A DNA stretch of 26,042 nucleotides from Bacteroidota bacterium (GTDB lineage: Bacteria; Bacteroidota; Bacteroidia; AKYH767-A; OLB10): positions 1 through 26,042 of the forward strand of contig JADKFA010000017.1 of NCBI GenBank assembly GCA_016717725.1, given 5' to 3'. The position numbers and the translations under genes are program-made. How positions within the stretch are numbered: position 1 is the stretch's first letter; each line of letters opens with the position of its first letter. Below are positions 8,469 to 17,514 of the stretch, one piece after another. The notes below the pieces were generated by a model that had not been told where the DNA came from, did not search any database, and worked only from the letters and a program-made list of their open reading frames with translations.

Positions 8469-9143
8469 TCAAGTCCCCAAATAAGCCAACTCTTCCGACT
8501 CATAAATCTTTTGATTGTTGAGGGAATTGGAAATACTGATCATGGCTTTGGCGACTTTAAAATCGTGGATGGGCTTATATTTTCTTAGTTTTCCGACCAT
8601 CAAAAAAGAGAAAAGAACCATGAAGAATTGGGCAAAACGCTCCCCAAAACGAAACTCATGTCGAGGACCTAAGAGTAAAGAAGGACGAACAAAAGCGAGT
8701 TTTTGAAAACTGTATCCCTTGATTAGATCTCTTTCCATTTCACCCTTCGTCTTCAAATAAAAATTATTAGATAATGGATCAGCACCCAAAGAAGAGATGA
8801 CAATAAACTTATTGATTCTAGCTTTTTCTGCCATAGCTGCTAAATCGAGCGGAATTTGATAATCTACCTTTCTAAAAGCTTCCTGAGAGCCAGCCTTTTT
8901 GATGGTGGTTCCGATACAGCAAAAGAGCGTATGAGCATCTTTTACCATAGGAATATACTGGTCCAAATGATTGAAATCGGTAATGATACATTGTACCTTT
9001 TTTTGTTTCCATTCGACCTCTTTTCGAGAAAGTACCCAAATTTTGTGAACTGATACATCAGCTACCAATAAATCCATCAACCTACTACCGATTAATCCAG
9101 AAGCACCAACTACTACTATCTCTTTTAATTTATTATTGTGCAT
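8469..9143 (-). CDS. NAD(P)-binding Rossmann oxidoreductase (atypical SDR, HTATIP2-like)
   Basis: 224 residues. The N-terminal dinucleotide-binding motif VVVGASGLIGS has its glycine-rich core at residues 13-19. Further atypical short-chain dehydrogenase features follow: the CCIGTTIKKAGS loop, the IVISSLGAD strand and a YLKTKGEME segment in the place of the YxxxK motif. LAFVRPSLLLGP closes the core. This matches the NAD(P)H-binding 'nucleoside-diphosphate-sugar epimerase' group that includes HTATIP2/TIP30-like proteins. It is cytoplasmic, with no signal peptide. A single intact gene, divergent from the TPR operon; substrate unknown. Confidence 0.85.
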   Translation of the reverse strand: MHNNKLKEIVVVGASGLIGSRLMDLLVADVSVHKIWVLSRKEVEWKQKKVQCIITDFNHLDQYIPMVKDAHTLFCCIGTTIKKAGSQEAFRKVDYQIPLDLAAMAEKARINKFIVISSLGADPLSNNFYLKTKGEMERDLIKGYSFQKLAFVRPSLLLGPRHEFRFGERFAQFFMVLFSFLMVGKLRKYKPIHDFKVAKAMISISNSLNNQKIYESEELAYLGT

Positions 9144-9174
9144 TTATGACTGAAGAGAGTAATTGTTTAGCATA

Positions 9175-9182
9175 CAAAATTA
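9175..9182 (-). promoter_or_regulatory. Candidate -7 element for the oxidoreductase gene
   Basis: The minus strand reads TAATTTTG, matching TAnnTTTG, about 32 bases before the ATG at 9143. No clear TTG was found at the -33 position, so support is modest. Confidence 0.4.
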
Positions 9183-9434
9183 CAACGCTTTACTATGTAA
9201 ATTGTTATTGATTTCTCTTTTTGATTAGAATAGAAACATCCAAGTATCCATCTTATTTATGAACAAAATGCCTCTAAAATGACAAGTATAAATTACTAAA
9301 ATCTTACACCAGAAACATTGTTTAAGTATTTAAAAATTAACTTATTACAAATTAATCTACCGAATTTTAACTTGATTTAAATCCATCAGCGTAAAAACAG
9401 AGGAATAGTGAATGAGGTTACAGGATAAAAGCCC

Positions 9435-9442
9435 TACCTTTG
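9435..9442 (+). promoter_or_regulatory. Candidate -7 element TACCTTTG for the TPR-aroE operon
   Basis: TACCTTTG followed by CA is a very typical Bacteroidota -7 box. Transcription would begin about 10 bases before the ATG at 9460, giving a very short leader. That supports 9460, rather than 9412, as the true start of the TPR gene. The -33 element is not clear. Confidence 0.6.
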
Positions 9443-9459
9443 CATCAAGATTCGACTGT

Positions 9460-10878
9460 ATGGAGGAAGATGATGACGAAATGGAAAACATGGATGAGCG
9501 AAGTGAGCATATCCAGCAATCCATAGAGAAATACGAGAAAATGCGAGAGAAGCAGGAACGTTACTTTTTTGACGTTGATGCACTAGTGAAAATAATAGAT
9601 CATTTTATAGAGCGACTTGAATTTGAAAAGGCGCTTGAAGTGACGAAGTATGCCTTTTACGTTACATCCTCACTCGGTAAACTTTACTTTAAAAGAAGCC
9701 CATCTCCTTGCCTTAATGGGCAATGAAAAGGTGCACTTACCCTCTTGGAAAAGGTAGAACATGTAAATCCATTTGATATTGAAATTCATTTGTTGAGAGG
9801 GAATATTTACAACGCCCTTGAAAAATACCCGAGTGCCCTCGCAAGTTTTCGCAAGGCATTAGAAATGGCCGATGAACAAAAAGATGATATTTATTTGAGT
9901 CTGGCAATTACGTATCAAAACATGTCGGAATACAGTCGCGCTGTTGATTACTACAAACTTTGTTTACTTGCCAATCCATCGAACGAAGTAGCCATGGAAG
10001 AAATGGTACTGAGTTTGGAATTTAGCAAACGCATTCCTGAAGGCATTGAATTTTACAAGCTTCTCATTGACGAACATCCTTACGGATATATGCTTTGGTA
10101 TTACCTCGGTGATTTATACACCAAGCAAGGTTCTTTTGAAGATGCGATTACCGCTTATGATTATACCTTGCTCATTAAAGAAGACTTTGCTCCTGCCCTC
10201 TTGGACATGGCACAAGCTTTATCCTTTTTAGAAAAATTCACTGAAGCCATCGAAAAATATAAAACTGCTTTTGAGTATTGTAAGCCCGATGCCTTTACCT
10301 ATTACAATATTGGTGAATGTTACGAGAATTTACATGAGTTTGAAACCGCCCGCACTTACTATAAAAAAGCGGTTAAACTCTCCGCTGAAATGTCGCAAGC
10401 TTGGTTTGGTATTGGCGTCACCTTCGAGGAAGAAGATCGTTGGTATGAAGCCATTCATTACATCAAAAAAGCCATTGAATTGGATGACCAAAACGGAGAG
10501 TATTGGTTAGGTTTGGGCGATTGTGAGTACCGGTTAAACAATTATGAAGAGGCCGAAGAGTGCTACCGAAAAGTAATTGATTTTGATCCTGAAAATGAAG
10601 ATGGATGGATTTCCTATTCAGAGCTTCTTGCCGAGCTTAATCGACCATTTGAAGCTTCTGAAATTATTAACACTGCTCTTTTTTATCATCATGATAATCA
10701 GGAGTTAAGATATCGACAAGTGGTTTATCTTTATCAAGCAGGATACCAACAAGATGCATATATTCGTTTCGCTGAGACGATGGAAAAATACCCTGCTGGA
10801 TTTGCTATTATATTTGAATTATTGCCTTCACTTGAATTCGACACTCATATTGGGGACATCATTAGAAATAACAGATAA
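9460..10878 (+). CDS. Tetratricopeptide repeat protein (two apparent frameshifts near 9690-9740)
   Basis: Corrected length is about 472 residues. An acidic start (MEEDDDEMENMDERSEH) leads into helical TPR units throughout, for example HLLRGNIYNALEKYPSALASFRKALEMA, YYNIGECYENLHEFETARTYYKKAVKL and YWLGLGDCEYRLNNYEEAEECYRKVIDFDP. No signal peptide or membrane segment is present, so it is a cytoplasmic scaffold. Frames 9412-9726 and 9745-10878 join if one A is removed from the AAAA near 9692 and one base is added in GAAAAGG near 9728; TPR sequence then runs on unbroken (KEAHLLALMGNEK). First gene of a five-gene run. The partner protein is unknown. Confidence 0.85.
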
Positions 10879-10889
10879 ATTTGAGGAAC

Positions 10890-11719
10890 ATGAACTTTGA
10901 ATTATCACATATTCCGCACCGACATGTTAAACCACGCTTAGCGGGTTTAACCATGGTCATGGACAAAGGACTAAGTATTAGAGAATGTGAAAACCTGATT
11001 GATGGTAGTGGTGATTATATTGATATCATCAAACTCGGTTTTGGCAGTTCTTTAATCACTCCTAAACTTGAAAATAAATTAGCTTTTTTCAGAGAGGTGG
11101 GCATGCCTGTATATTTTGGCGGAACACTTTTCGAAGCTTTTGTAGTGAGGGGACAATTTGAAGATTACCTTCGCTTATTGGATAAGTTTAAGATGGAATA
11201 CGCTGAAGTATCCGACGGATCCATCACCATGCCTCATCCTGAAAATGTCATTACATTGAGCGGTTGAGTAAACGTGTCACGGTTATTAGTGAAGTGGGAT
11301 CCAAAGAAGAAGGAATCTTAATTCGCCCTAATAAGTGGATTGAAATGATGTTGGCCGAATTGCAAGCTGGAGCCTGGAAAGTGATTGCTGAAGCACGTGA
11401 AAGTGGTACGGTGGGTATTTATCGTCCTAATGGAAAAGCACATGTAGTGTTGATCAATAAAATTGTTGCGAAGGTGGCTCCAGAGAAGATCATTTGGGAA
11501 ACGCCACAAAAATCACAACAAGCTTATTTCATCAAACTCTTTGGAGCAAATGTAAACTTAGGAAATATTTCTCCTCAGGAAGTAATTGCTTTAGAAACTT
11601 TGCGCCTTGGTTTACGAAGTGATACCTTCTTTCAATATTTGGATAAGTCGCTACATTCTCCAGTTGTAGAAGAACCAAATTTAACACCCAACAAGAAAAC
11701 AGAATTAAAACCGATATGA
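10890..11719 (+). CDS. comA: Phosphosulfolactate synthase-like (ComA family) protein (one frameshift)
   Basis: Family members condense phosphoenolpyruvate with sulfite to phosphosulfolactate, the first step of coenzyme M synthesis in methanogens. Visible family features are KPRLAGLTMVMDKG near the start, DIIKLGFGSS, PVYFGGTLFEAF, EVSDGSI, then VISEVGSKE, AGAWKVIAEARE, KIIWETPQK and ANVNLGNISPQEVIALETLRLGLRSDT. The frames 10890-11267 and 11264-11719 join by adding one base near 11255 (IERLSKRV restored), giving about 275 residues. The start at 10890 is preferred to the TTG at 10881. It lies 11 bases after the TPR gene and overlaps the rhodanese start by ATGA. Bacteroidota do not make coenzyme M, so the product here is probably another sulfonate; that is inference. 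Confidence 0.85.
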
Positions 11720-12033
11720 AAGAAAAAACTGTATCCGAGCTAAAACAAATGCGTGAAGACGGTGTCGATTTTCAATTGATCGATGTTCGTGAAGAGCATG
11801 AGTTTGATATGTGTAATTTGGATGGGGATTTGATTCCACTAGGAAACCTTCTTACCGACATCGATAAAATTCGTAAAGACGTTCCTGTTATCGTTCATTG
11901 CAGAAGTGGATCCAGAAGTGCGGCTGCTATTAATGAGCTTGAAAAACGTTTTGGTTATGAAAATCTTTATAATTTAAAGGGAGGAATCATGGCTTATAGC
12001 AAAGAGATTGACCCTTCTATTATCGTTGCTTAA
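11716..12033 (+). CDS. Single-domain rhodanese-like sulfurtransferase
   Basis: 105 residues, the usual size for a one-domain rhodanese. LIDVREEHEFDMCNLDG marks the fold entry. The active-site loop HCRSGSRS has the catalytic cysteine at residue 62, and NLKGGIMAY follows. No signal peptide, so cytoplasmic. Such proteins carry persulfide sulfur for transfer to acceptors. The ATG overlaps the stop of the phosphosulfolactate synthase gene (ATGA), so the two are translationally coupled. A sulfur-metabolism link between them is attractive but inferred. Confidence 0.9.
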   Translation: MKEKTVSELKQMREDGVDFQLIDVREEHEFDMCNLDGDLIPLGNLLTDIDKIRKDVPVIVHCRSGSRSAAAINELEKRFGYENLYNLKGGIMAYSKEIDPSIIVA

Positions 12034-12042
12034 TTCCAATTT

Positions 12043-12689
12043 ATGCATTCTATTCTTGACTTTATACTCCATATCAACGACCATTTAGCAACCATGGTTA
12101 CAGAATATGGTGTTGCTGTTTATGGCATCCTCTTTCTGATCATCTTTGTTGAAACTGGATTAATCGTGATGCCTTTTCTTCCAGGCGATTCTTTGCTTTT
12201 GCTGCTGGGGCCTTGTGTGCGAATGAAGCTACTGGATTAAATTTAGGAATTCTTATTGGACTTTTATCCGTTGCAGCCATACTCGGAGACAATGTAAATT
12301 ATGCGGTAGGTCGGTTTTTAGGTGTTCGCGCAACCGAAGTTAAGTTTAGAGGAAAAAGAATTGTCAAGCAAAAATATTTAGATGATACGCATGCGTTTTT
12401 TGAAAAGCATGGTACCAAGGCGATCATCATGGCTCGCTTCATTCCTATTGTTAGAACCTTTACTCCTTTCGTTGCCGGTTTAGGCGAGATGAGTTATAAA
12501 ACGAAATTTTTACCTTACGATATAGCAGGTGGTTTTTTATGGATCAGCAGTATGTCGATTTGCGGATATTTATTTGGACAAATGCCTTGGGTAAAAGAAC
12601 ATTTTGAATTGGTGGTGATCATGATCATTGTACTTTCTGTTCTTCCGATGGTCTTCAGTATTCTGAAAAGCAAATTTTCAAAAAGTTAA
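12043..12689 (+). CDS. DedA/SNARE-associated family membrane protein (one frameshift)
   Basis: The family comprises integral inner-membrane proteins implicated in lipid (undecaprenyl phosphate or phospholipid) translocation. Visible hallmarks are IIFVETGLIVMPFLPGDSLL at about residues 36-55, the re-entrant motif ARFIPIVRTFTPFVAGLGEM, GDNVNYAVGRFLG, and a C-terminal hydrophobic helix. Frames 12043-12240 and 12213-12689 join if one T is added to the TTTT near 12203, restoring LLFAAGALCANEATG. The result is about 216 residues, normal for the family. It starts nine bases after the rhodanese stop, and its TAA overlaps the aroE ATG by one base. Confidence 0.9.
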
Positions 12690-13477
12690 TGCCTCGCTTT
12701 GCGCTGATTGGAAAAAAGCTAGGCCATTCCTGGTCGAAGCAATGGTTCACCCAAAAATTTTCAAATCCTAAGTGGGAAGGCTATGAATACATCAACCTAG
12801 AGACCGATTCCATTGCTGAAATTCGTGACCTAGTTCAAGAATATAAATTGGATGGGATGAACATTACCATTCCTTATAAACGTTCGGTTCTTCCTTTTTT
12901 AGATGGATGTACGGAGGAAGTAAAAAAAATTGGTGCCGTAAATACGGTTAAGGTTTTAGCGGATGGGAAATTAATGGGATACAACACAGATGTTTTTGGC
13001 TTTGAAAAATCCATCACTCCCCTCCTACAATCCCATCAAAACAAAGCATTAATATTAGGTAATGGCGGTGCTTCAAAAGCGGTGCAATTCATTTTGCAAA
13101 AATTAAATATTTCTTTTCAGATGGTATCCCGAACTTATGAGAGTGAGAATGAGAATGAGAATGAAAATGAGAGTGAGAGTGAGAATGAGAATGAGAATGT
13201 ACTCGTTTATGCTGATTTAACCCCTTCATTCATTGCTGAACATACCCTCATCATCAATACGACTCCTTTAGGCATGCATCCTAATTTGGAAGGTTGTCCT
13301 GATATTCCTTTTGAAGGCATTGGGAAAGGAACATCTCCTATTCGATTTAATTTATAATCCGCTAGAAACATTGTTTCTAAAAAAAGCTAGGCTCCAAGGG
13401 CTCAAACAAAAAACGGAGAAGAGATGCTTCATTTACAAGCAGAAAGAGCCTTAGAGATTTGGACGGAGGAGCAATAA
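12689..13477 (+). CDS. aroE: Shikimate dehydrogenase with an in-frame (Glu-Asn/Ser)10 insert; two frameshifts
   Basis: Catalyses NADPH-dependent reduction of 3-dehydroshikimate in chorismate synthesis. The shikimate-binding start (LGHSWSK) is followed by the catalytic pair Lys64 (NITIPYK) and Asp101 (GYNTD), AVNTVK, the dinucleotide loop GNGGAS (124-129), and INTTPLGMHP. A 20-residue Glu-Asn/Ser run (151-170), encoded by ten hexamer units, follows the SRT segment (147-149) where the NADP 2'-phosphate is normally held. The open frame stops early at 13357. Removing one A near 13331 (GGAACATC) and adding one A in the run near 13412 restores LLFDLIYNPLETLFLKK and MLHLQAERALEIW to a stop at 13477, giving about 263 residues. 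Last gene of the operon. Confidence 0.9.
13139..13198 (+). repeat. Coding hexamer microsatellite, 10 x GAGAAT/GAGAGT
   Basis: Ten direct 6-base units (GAGAGT, GAGAAT, GAGAAT, GAGAAT, GAAAAT, GAGAGT, GAGAGT, GAGAAT x3) encode alternating Glu and Asn/Ser. The unit is a multiple of three, so copy-number change would not break the frame. Confidence 0.95.
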
Positions 13478-13515
13478 GATCTTCAATGTGCTCATCTAAA
13501 TAAAAATAGTATGCT

Positions 13516-13523
13516 TATATTTG
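13516..13523 (+). promoter_or_regulatory. Candidate -7 element TATATTTG
   Basis: Matches TAnnTTTG and lies 18 bases before the ATG at 13542, in the 64-base gap after aroE. It suggests the DUF6580-like gene has its own promoter. No clear -33 element was seen. Confidence 0.5.
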
Positions 13524-13541
13524 CCCTAAATCAACGAACCT

Positions 13542-14051
13542 ATGCAACTCGATAACAGAAATAAGTTTTTAATCCTCTTCATCCTATTAGGAGCCGTTTC
13601 CCGTTTCTTTCCACATCCTTTAAACTTTACTCCGCTTGCTGCAATGGCTTTATTTGGTGGGACGTATTTAATAGAAAAAAAATGGGCGTTTTTAATTCCA
13701 ATAACTTCCATATTTATCAGTGACATCATATTTGAAGTTTTTTTGGGAACTGGATTTTATCCTGATATGATTTTTGTTTATGCTAGTATGGCTCTCATCA
13801 CTTGTTTAGGATTCTACCTTCGTGGCAAAGAACAACGTCAAACAATAATGGTAGCCTCCTTTAACGGGGTTCCCATTATCTTCTTCTTACTTACCAATTT
13901 CGGTACTTGGACCACAGGATACTATGGATACACTTCCACTGGATTGATGAATTGTTATGTAGCTGCTATTCCCTTCTTCAAAGGAACTTTGATAGGCGAT
14001 TTATTTTACAATATTGTTTTCTTCGGAGGATTTGCTTGGCGAAATGGATGA
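13542..14051 (+). CDS. DUF6580-like putative membrane transport protein
   Basis: 169 residues with five or so hydrophobic helices and the pattern SRFFPHPLNFTPLAAMALFGG at residues 20-40. That pattern, with the later NFGTWTTGYYGYT...GLMNCYVAAIPFFKGTLIGDLFY, fits the DUF6580 family of small membrane proteins, loosely related to ECF-type substrate-binding subunits. The frame ends FAWRNG at 14051. One extra T near 14036 would instead give FALAKWMKPVLVKR and continue to about 14158. The family C-terminus favours a short 'FALAK' ending, so a frameshift here is possible. Function unproven. Confidence 0.7.
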   Translation: MQLDNRNKFLILFILLGAVSRFFPHPLNFTPLAAMALFGGTYLIEKKWAFLIPITSIFISDIIFEVFLGTGFYPDMIFVYASMALITCLGFYLRGKEQRQTIMVASFNGVPIIFFLLTNFGTWTTGYYGYTSTGLMNCYVAAIPFFKGTLIGDLFYNIVFFGGFAWRNG

Positions 14052-14138
14052 AGCCGGTTTTGGTAAAAAGGGATAAGCGAAAACATATTTCAAACTTAGA
14101 TACTTGGTTAAAGAGTAATAAAAATTTATTTAAAAATA

Positions 14139-14169
14139 AGCCTCGCAATGTTTATTGAGAGGCTTTTTT
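14139..14169. terminator. Bidirectional terminator between convergent genes
   Basis: AGCCTC (14139-14144) pairs with GAGGCT (14159-14164) over a 14-base loop. A T run follows on the plus strand and an A/T-rich stretch precedes it, so the hairpin can serve both the 13542 gene and the opposing S74 protein gene. Confidence 0.7.
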
Positions 14170-14187
14170 ATCTAGAAAACATTACTT

Positions 14188-16142
14188 CTACTGTTTCACC
14201 ATTTTCTTAGTCGCTATAACTTTACCATCGCAAACCAATGTGTAGTGATACAAACCTTTGCTTAACTCAGAAGAATAAACTTCCAATTCGCCTGCACCTC
14301 TTTCATTAATTATCGCAGTGTTGATAATTGCACCCGTTGTTGATGTAAAAATGATTTTTGCATCTCTTACTTCATCAGGGATTTGGAATGTAATTCGCGT
14401 ACTCTCTGTGAAAGGATTTGGATCGTTTTGGTTTAAAATAATACTAGAAACATTGGATAAAGAAATCTTCTGGGAATTTTGTGGATTAATGTTAGGCAAT
14501 GGTGTAGGATTTTGCAATGCATTTATCAACGAATCGATAGTTGCTTTTTGCTCGTTAACCGCAGCAACCAAAAGTGGAATTACGCCTATATAGTTCATGC
14601 CTAAACTATTAAATGCTGGATTTAGCAGTGTTCCCGCAGAATCATATTCGGCAGGGTAATTAAAGTCTTTTACAAGGTCTGGAGCAATGGCGGCTACGTC
14701 TTGTGCAATAAATCCATAGCGCGTTCCATAAGGCAAGTGAAGATTAGGATGGATTTGATGATTAAACGTATATATTGTTTTGGTGAAAATTGCGACAATA
14801 AACTAGATGCATTTTGAATTGCAACAATGTTGTCTTTTAAATTGGCATCTGAAAATTCATATATATCTCCTGATGCCCAAACTTCACCATTAAAGTAACC
14901 TGCTGCTCCACTACATGAGCCGATTGAACCACTGGTACCACCCGTACATGTTTGGTCAGGGGCAGAAGCCCAAACGCCAAAGTTATTTCCGGCAGAGCTG
15001 TTGGAATAAAAATATCCACCATAGGTATTAGTTGATCCACTTCCAGACATAAAGGCGGCAAAACCGTATTTTCTAATGGGTGTACATGCGCCATCATTCT
15101 GAGCATAAAAATTGTAAGCGTCGCTAACATTGGAAGTGCTGGTATTTCTACAACGTTGGTAAATACCTTGCATGATAACATTCGTATTTGAAGAAGTATT
15201 ATCAATATTGCATTCGATTCCTATTGTTTGATGTCCATTTTCCGCATGAACATTAGCTCCAATTGCCCAGTTGGTTGAATTGGAAGTTTGAAGGATTTCA
15301 TCGACTCTGAAACCGATATCATCACCACCAATGGAAATGTCAATATTGTCATAAACATCTAGATGAGCTGCAGGAGAATTTGTACTAACACCTACACGAC
15401 CATAATTTAATCCACTACTAATCACCATGCGTTCATTCAGCGAACCTCCTCCTCCTGAATTTCCAGTTCCGAAGGCAATGTCATCATCTTCCCAATTATA
15501 CATAGTCACACGTCCAGAATTGTCATTTAATATTCTAAATCCATCTGACGAACTGTAACCTGTTGAATTATTTGAAATTTGAAATGCAATAGTTGTTGAA
15601 GCAGTCACTTCGTGTAAGTGCAATCTACAACTTGGAGAAAATGAGCTATAATTCCCAATCCCTACATAACCGGCATCCGCACCTCCTTGTTCTCTAATTT
15701 CCATTGCACCTGTGGCGTTTCCTCCGGTTCCAGAGGCAAATCTCAAATGTCCTCTTGGAGCTTGAATGTAAAATGCATTTCCTCCAGTAAATGAAAGTAA
15801 TCTTGCATAGTCACTTCCGTTTTTTTGCATTCTCCAATATGTGTCACTACCAGTGGGGACATCAGTTGTAAATACATCCTTTGAAAGGGCAGTTCCACTA
15901 CCATTCGTTAAAATATGTAACCACGCTCCTGGAGAGGTAGTGCCAATACCAAGTTCGCCTGTTGTAGTAATCCTTGCTTTCTCTGTGTTATTTGTAATAA
16001 ATGGTAAGGCATAATTAGTTGTAGTGCCAAGTTTTTCAATTGTCGTGACAGCATTACCTCCTAAAGCCCATTGGGCTACAATTTGACTACTGCACAATAG
16101 TGAAATCGCAATTGTTAAAATTAATTTCTCGTTTGTTTTCAT
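14188..16142 (-). CDS. T9SS surface protein with S74 (tail-fibre-type) chaperone domain (one frameshift)
   Basis: A signal peptide (LTIAISLLCSSQIVAQ) precedes a glycine/serine/asparagine-rich body with repeated phrases such as GELGIGTTSPGAWLHI and GRVGVSTNSPAAHLDV, typical of tail-fibre-like beta-helical stalks. The intramolecular chaperone/auto-protease S74 domain follows: SDANLKDNI has Ser431 and Lys436 in the S-x4-K spacing of the family dyad, and YGFIAQDVAAIAPDLV follows. The protein ends in a T9SS sorting domain (NQNDPNPFTESTRITF, LSKGLYHYTL, KKMVKQ). Frames 14694-16142 and 14188-14736 meet at TATATACG near 14770; dropping one TA dinucleotide restores the S74 domain. Corrected length is about 650 residues. 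It starts 11 bases after the upstream gene's stop, so they form an operon. Confidence 0.85.
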
Positions 16143-16153
16143 AATTTTAATTT

Positions 16154-17173
16154 TTAAAGTTTTTGAAATATTATTGATTTAAATTTAGGATTCTCCATTT
16201 TAATAAAATAATTTCCTGCAGGTAAATTACTTATATTTAAAATTGAATCTTCCCTTTTTAAGTAGTGTGAAAATATTTGCCTCCCTATTAAATCATAAAT
16301 AAAAAGCATTTGAGATTGCTTAACATTTTTTAAAAACAAGTGGCTAGTTGTTGGGTTTGGATATATTATAAATGGGTTTTCTTGTTGATTATTTATTGAT
16401 AAAATGGTTTCACAAAATTGGAATCGGTAGATAAACATAAATCGTCCATAAAATAATAGGCACCTTGACCAGATGTGAATCAAAGGGTAAAATTGAGTCA
16501 GTATTTAAATTATCATAAAAATTGCCAAGGTATAAATATTCATATGCACTATCTGCAATAAATGAAAATTGAAAAAGGACCCAATTAGTTGTATCTGTTA
16601 AAACTGAATCAAAATTTCCAGTGGGATTATTGTTTGGAAAAAATGGATTTTGTTGAGATTCAAAATAATTTTTTGATAAAAATACTCCTATGTTATTGGA
16701 AAATATCGTATATTCTGTATTCCACTATAAGTAGCAGCAATATAACCCTGGAAATAATATTTGGTCCCAACAGACAACGCTTGATTTAACTGAACGCCTA
16801 CATACTCCCTATAATTTGGTAGGGAACTATTCTGTATAATTGTATAAAATCCAACATAAGCTTGACCACTTCTTGCATTTTGATAACCGAAACCTCCACT
16901 AGGAACGTTTGCTTGATTGTTTGAACAAGAATTAAGATAATCTGGTGATTCAGCTGCAGGAAACCAATCGGTCAAAGCGTAAATTTGTTCTCCATACATT
17001 CCACTAAGATTAACAGGGCAATTTACTGTATCTTCAAACGAATTATTTGGAATTAAATTTATTTGTGAATTTACACTTAATGGCATAAACAATACAAGAA
17101 GTATTACTCTAAAGAAATTAAAATATCTTAAATTGTTTAACTTCTTCTTTATCGAGTTTATTTTTATCATCAT
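16154..17173 (-). CDS. T9SS-sorted secreted protein with 'NxSFEDT...WF' N-terminal domain (several frameshifts)
   Basis: The signal peptide (VILLVLFMPLSVNSQ) precedes NLIPNNSFEDTVNCPVNL, ALTDWFPAAESPDYLNSC, FGYQNARSGQAYVGFYT and YREYVGVQLNQAL. This is the start of a Bacteroidota family of exported proteins that look carbohydrate-binding or adhesin-like. The middle (about 16450-16690) reads NNIGVFLSKNYFESQQNP and later AYYFMDDLCLSTDSNF in shifted frames. The end is a T9SS sorting domain (FIIYPNPTTSHLFLKN, LPAGNYFIKME). Breaks lie near 16690, 16470 and 16405; corrected length is about 340 residues. First gene of a pair with the S74 protein. Confidence 0.75.
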
Positions 17174-17185
17174 TGCTTTATTTCT

Positions 17186-17362
17186 TTATCTATAATAGAT
17201 TCCTAAATCAATATCCAATTGGAATTGTGTATGTGAAGTATAATTATATTTATCTGAGACTCTACCTGAGGCAAATTGAAAAAAACTAATAAAAGAGCAA
17301 TCAAAGGTCTCATAAGAGAATAAATTAAAATACAAATCAAATGTAAATAAAGATTGGGATTT
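17186..17362 (-). pseudogene. Possible C-terminal remnant of an outer-membrane beta-barrel protein
   Basis: A minus-strand frame of 58 codons has no start codon and is preceded by TGA. It ends FASGRVSDKYNYTSHTQF then QLDIDLGIYYR and a stop. Alternating polar/hydrophobic residues and a terminal aromatic-rich strand resemble outer-membrane barrel C-termini. It may be a relic of a truncated gene, or chance in AT-rich DNA. Confidence 0.25.
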
Positions 17363-17471
17363 TCAAATATATTAAATGTAAAATTCATAATAAATTGATA
17401 ATCATAAAGATAATAATTTTATTTTATGATTATAAGCAAGTTATTTTAGGTTAGAATCAAGTCTATATTTC

Positions 17472-17479
17472 TAACTTTG
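17472..17479 (+). promoter_or_regulatory. Candidate -7 element TAACTTTG for mrp-nifU
   Basis: Matches TAnnTTTG, followed by C as is common, 35 bases before the ATG at 17515. It also favours that ATG over the upstream GTG at 17497. The -33 region is weak. Confidence 0.55.
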
Positions 17480-17514
17480 CTACCTGATTACAATTAGTGG
17501 AAAGGGCAAAAAAT

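Larger units (their letters stand above)
9144..9459. other. Divergent intergenic region with two promoter candidates
   Basis: This is a 316-base AT-rich gap. It holds a leftward promoter candidate (9175-9182) and a rightward one (9435-9442), described separately. An ATG at 9412 would put the rightward -7 element inside the coding frame, so it is rejected as a start. No gene was seen. Confidence 0.5.
17174..17514. other. AT-rich gap upstream of mrp
   Basis: This 341-base gap separates divergent genes. It holds the candidate beta-barrel remnant (17186-17362, minus) and the mrp promoter candidate (17472-17479). Nothing else convincing was seen. Confidence 0.5.

Noticed and set aside
9412..9459. 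Upstream ATG start for the TPR protein
   Set aside because: It would place the TACCTTTG promoter element inside the coding frame; the ATG at 9460 begins the acidic N-terminus and lies just after the predicted transcription start.
14188..16142. Prophage remnant, based on the tail-fibre-type S74 domain
   Set aside because: The protein has a signal peptide and a T9SS sorting domain, and no other phage gene is nearby.
17203..17388. Minus-strand 61-codon frame with a signal-like hydrophobic stretch
   Set aside because: It is AT-rich with no family features, and a different frame over the same DNA reads more like protein; neither is certain.
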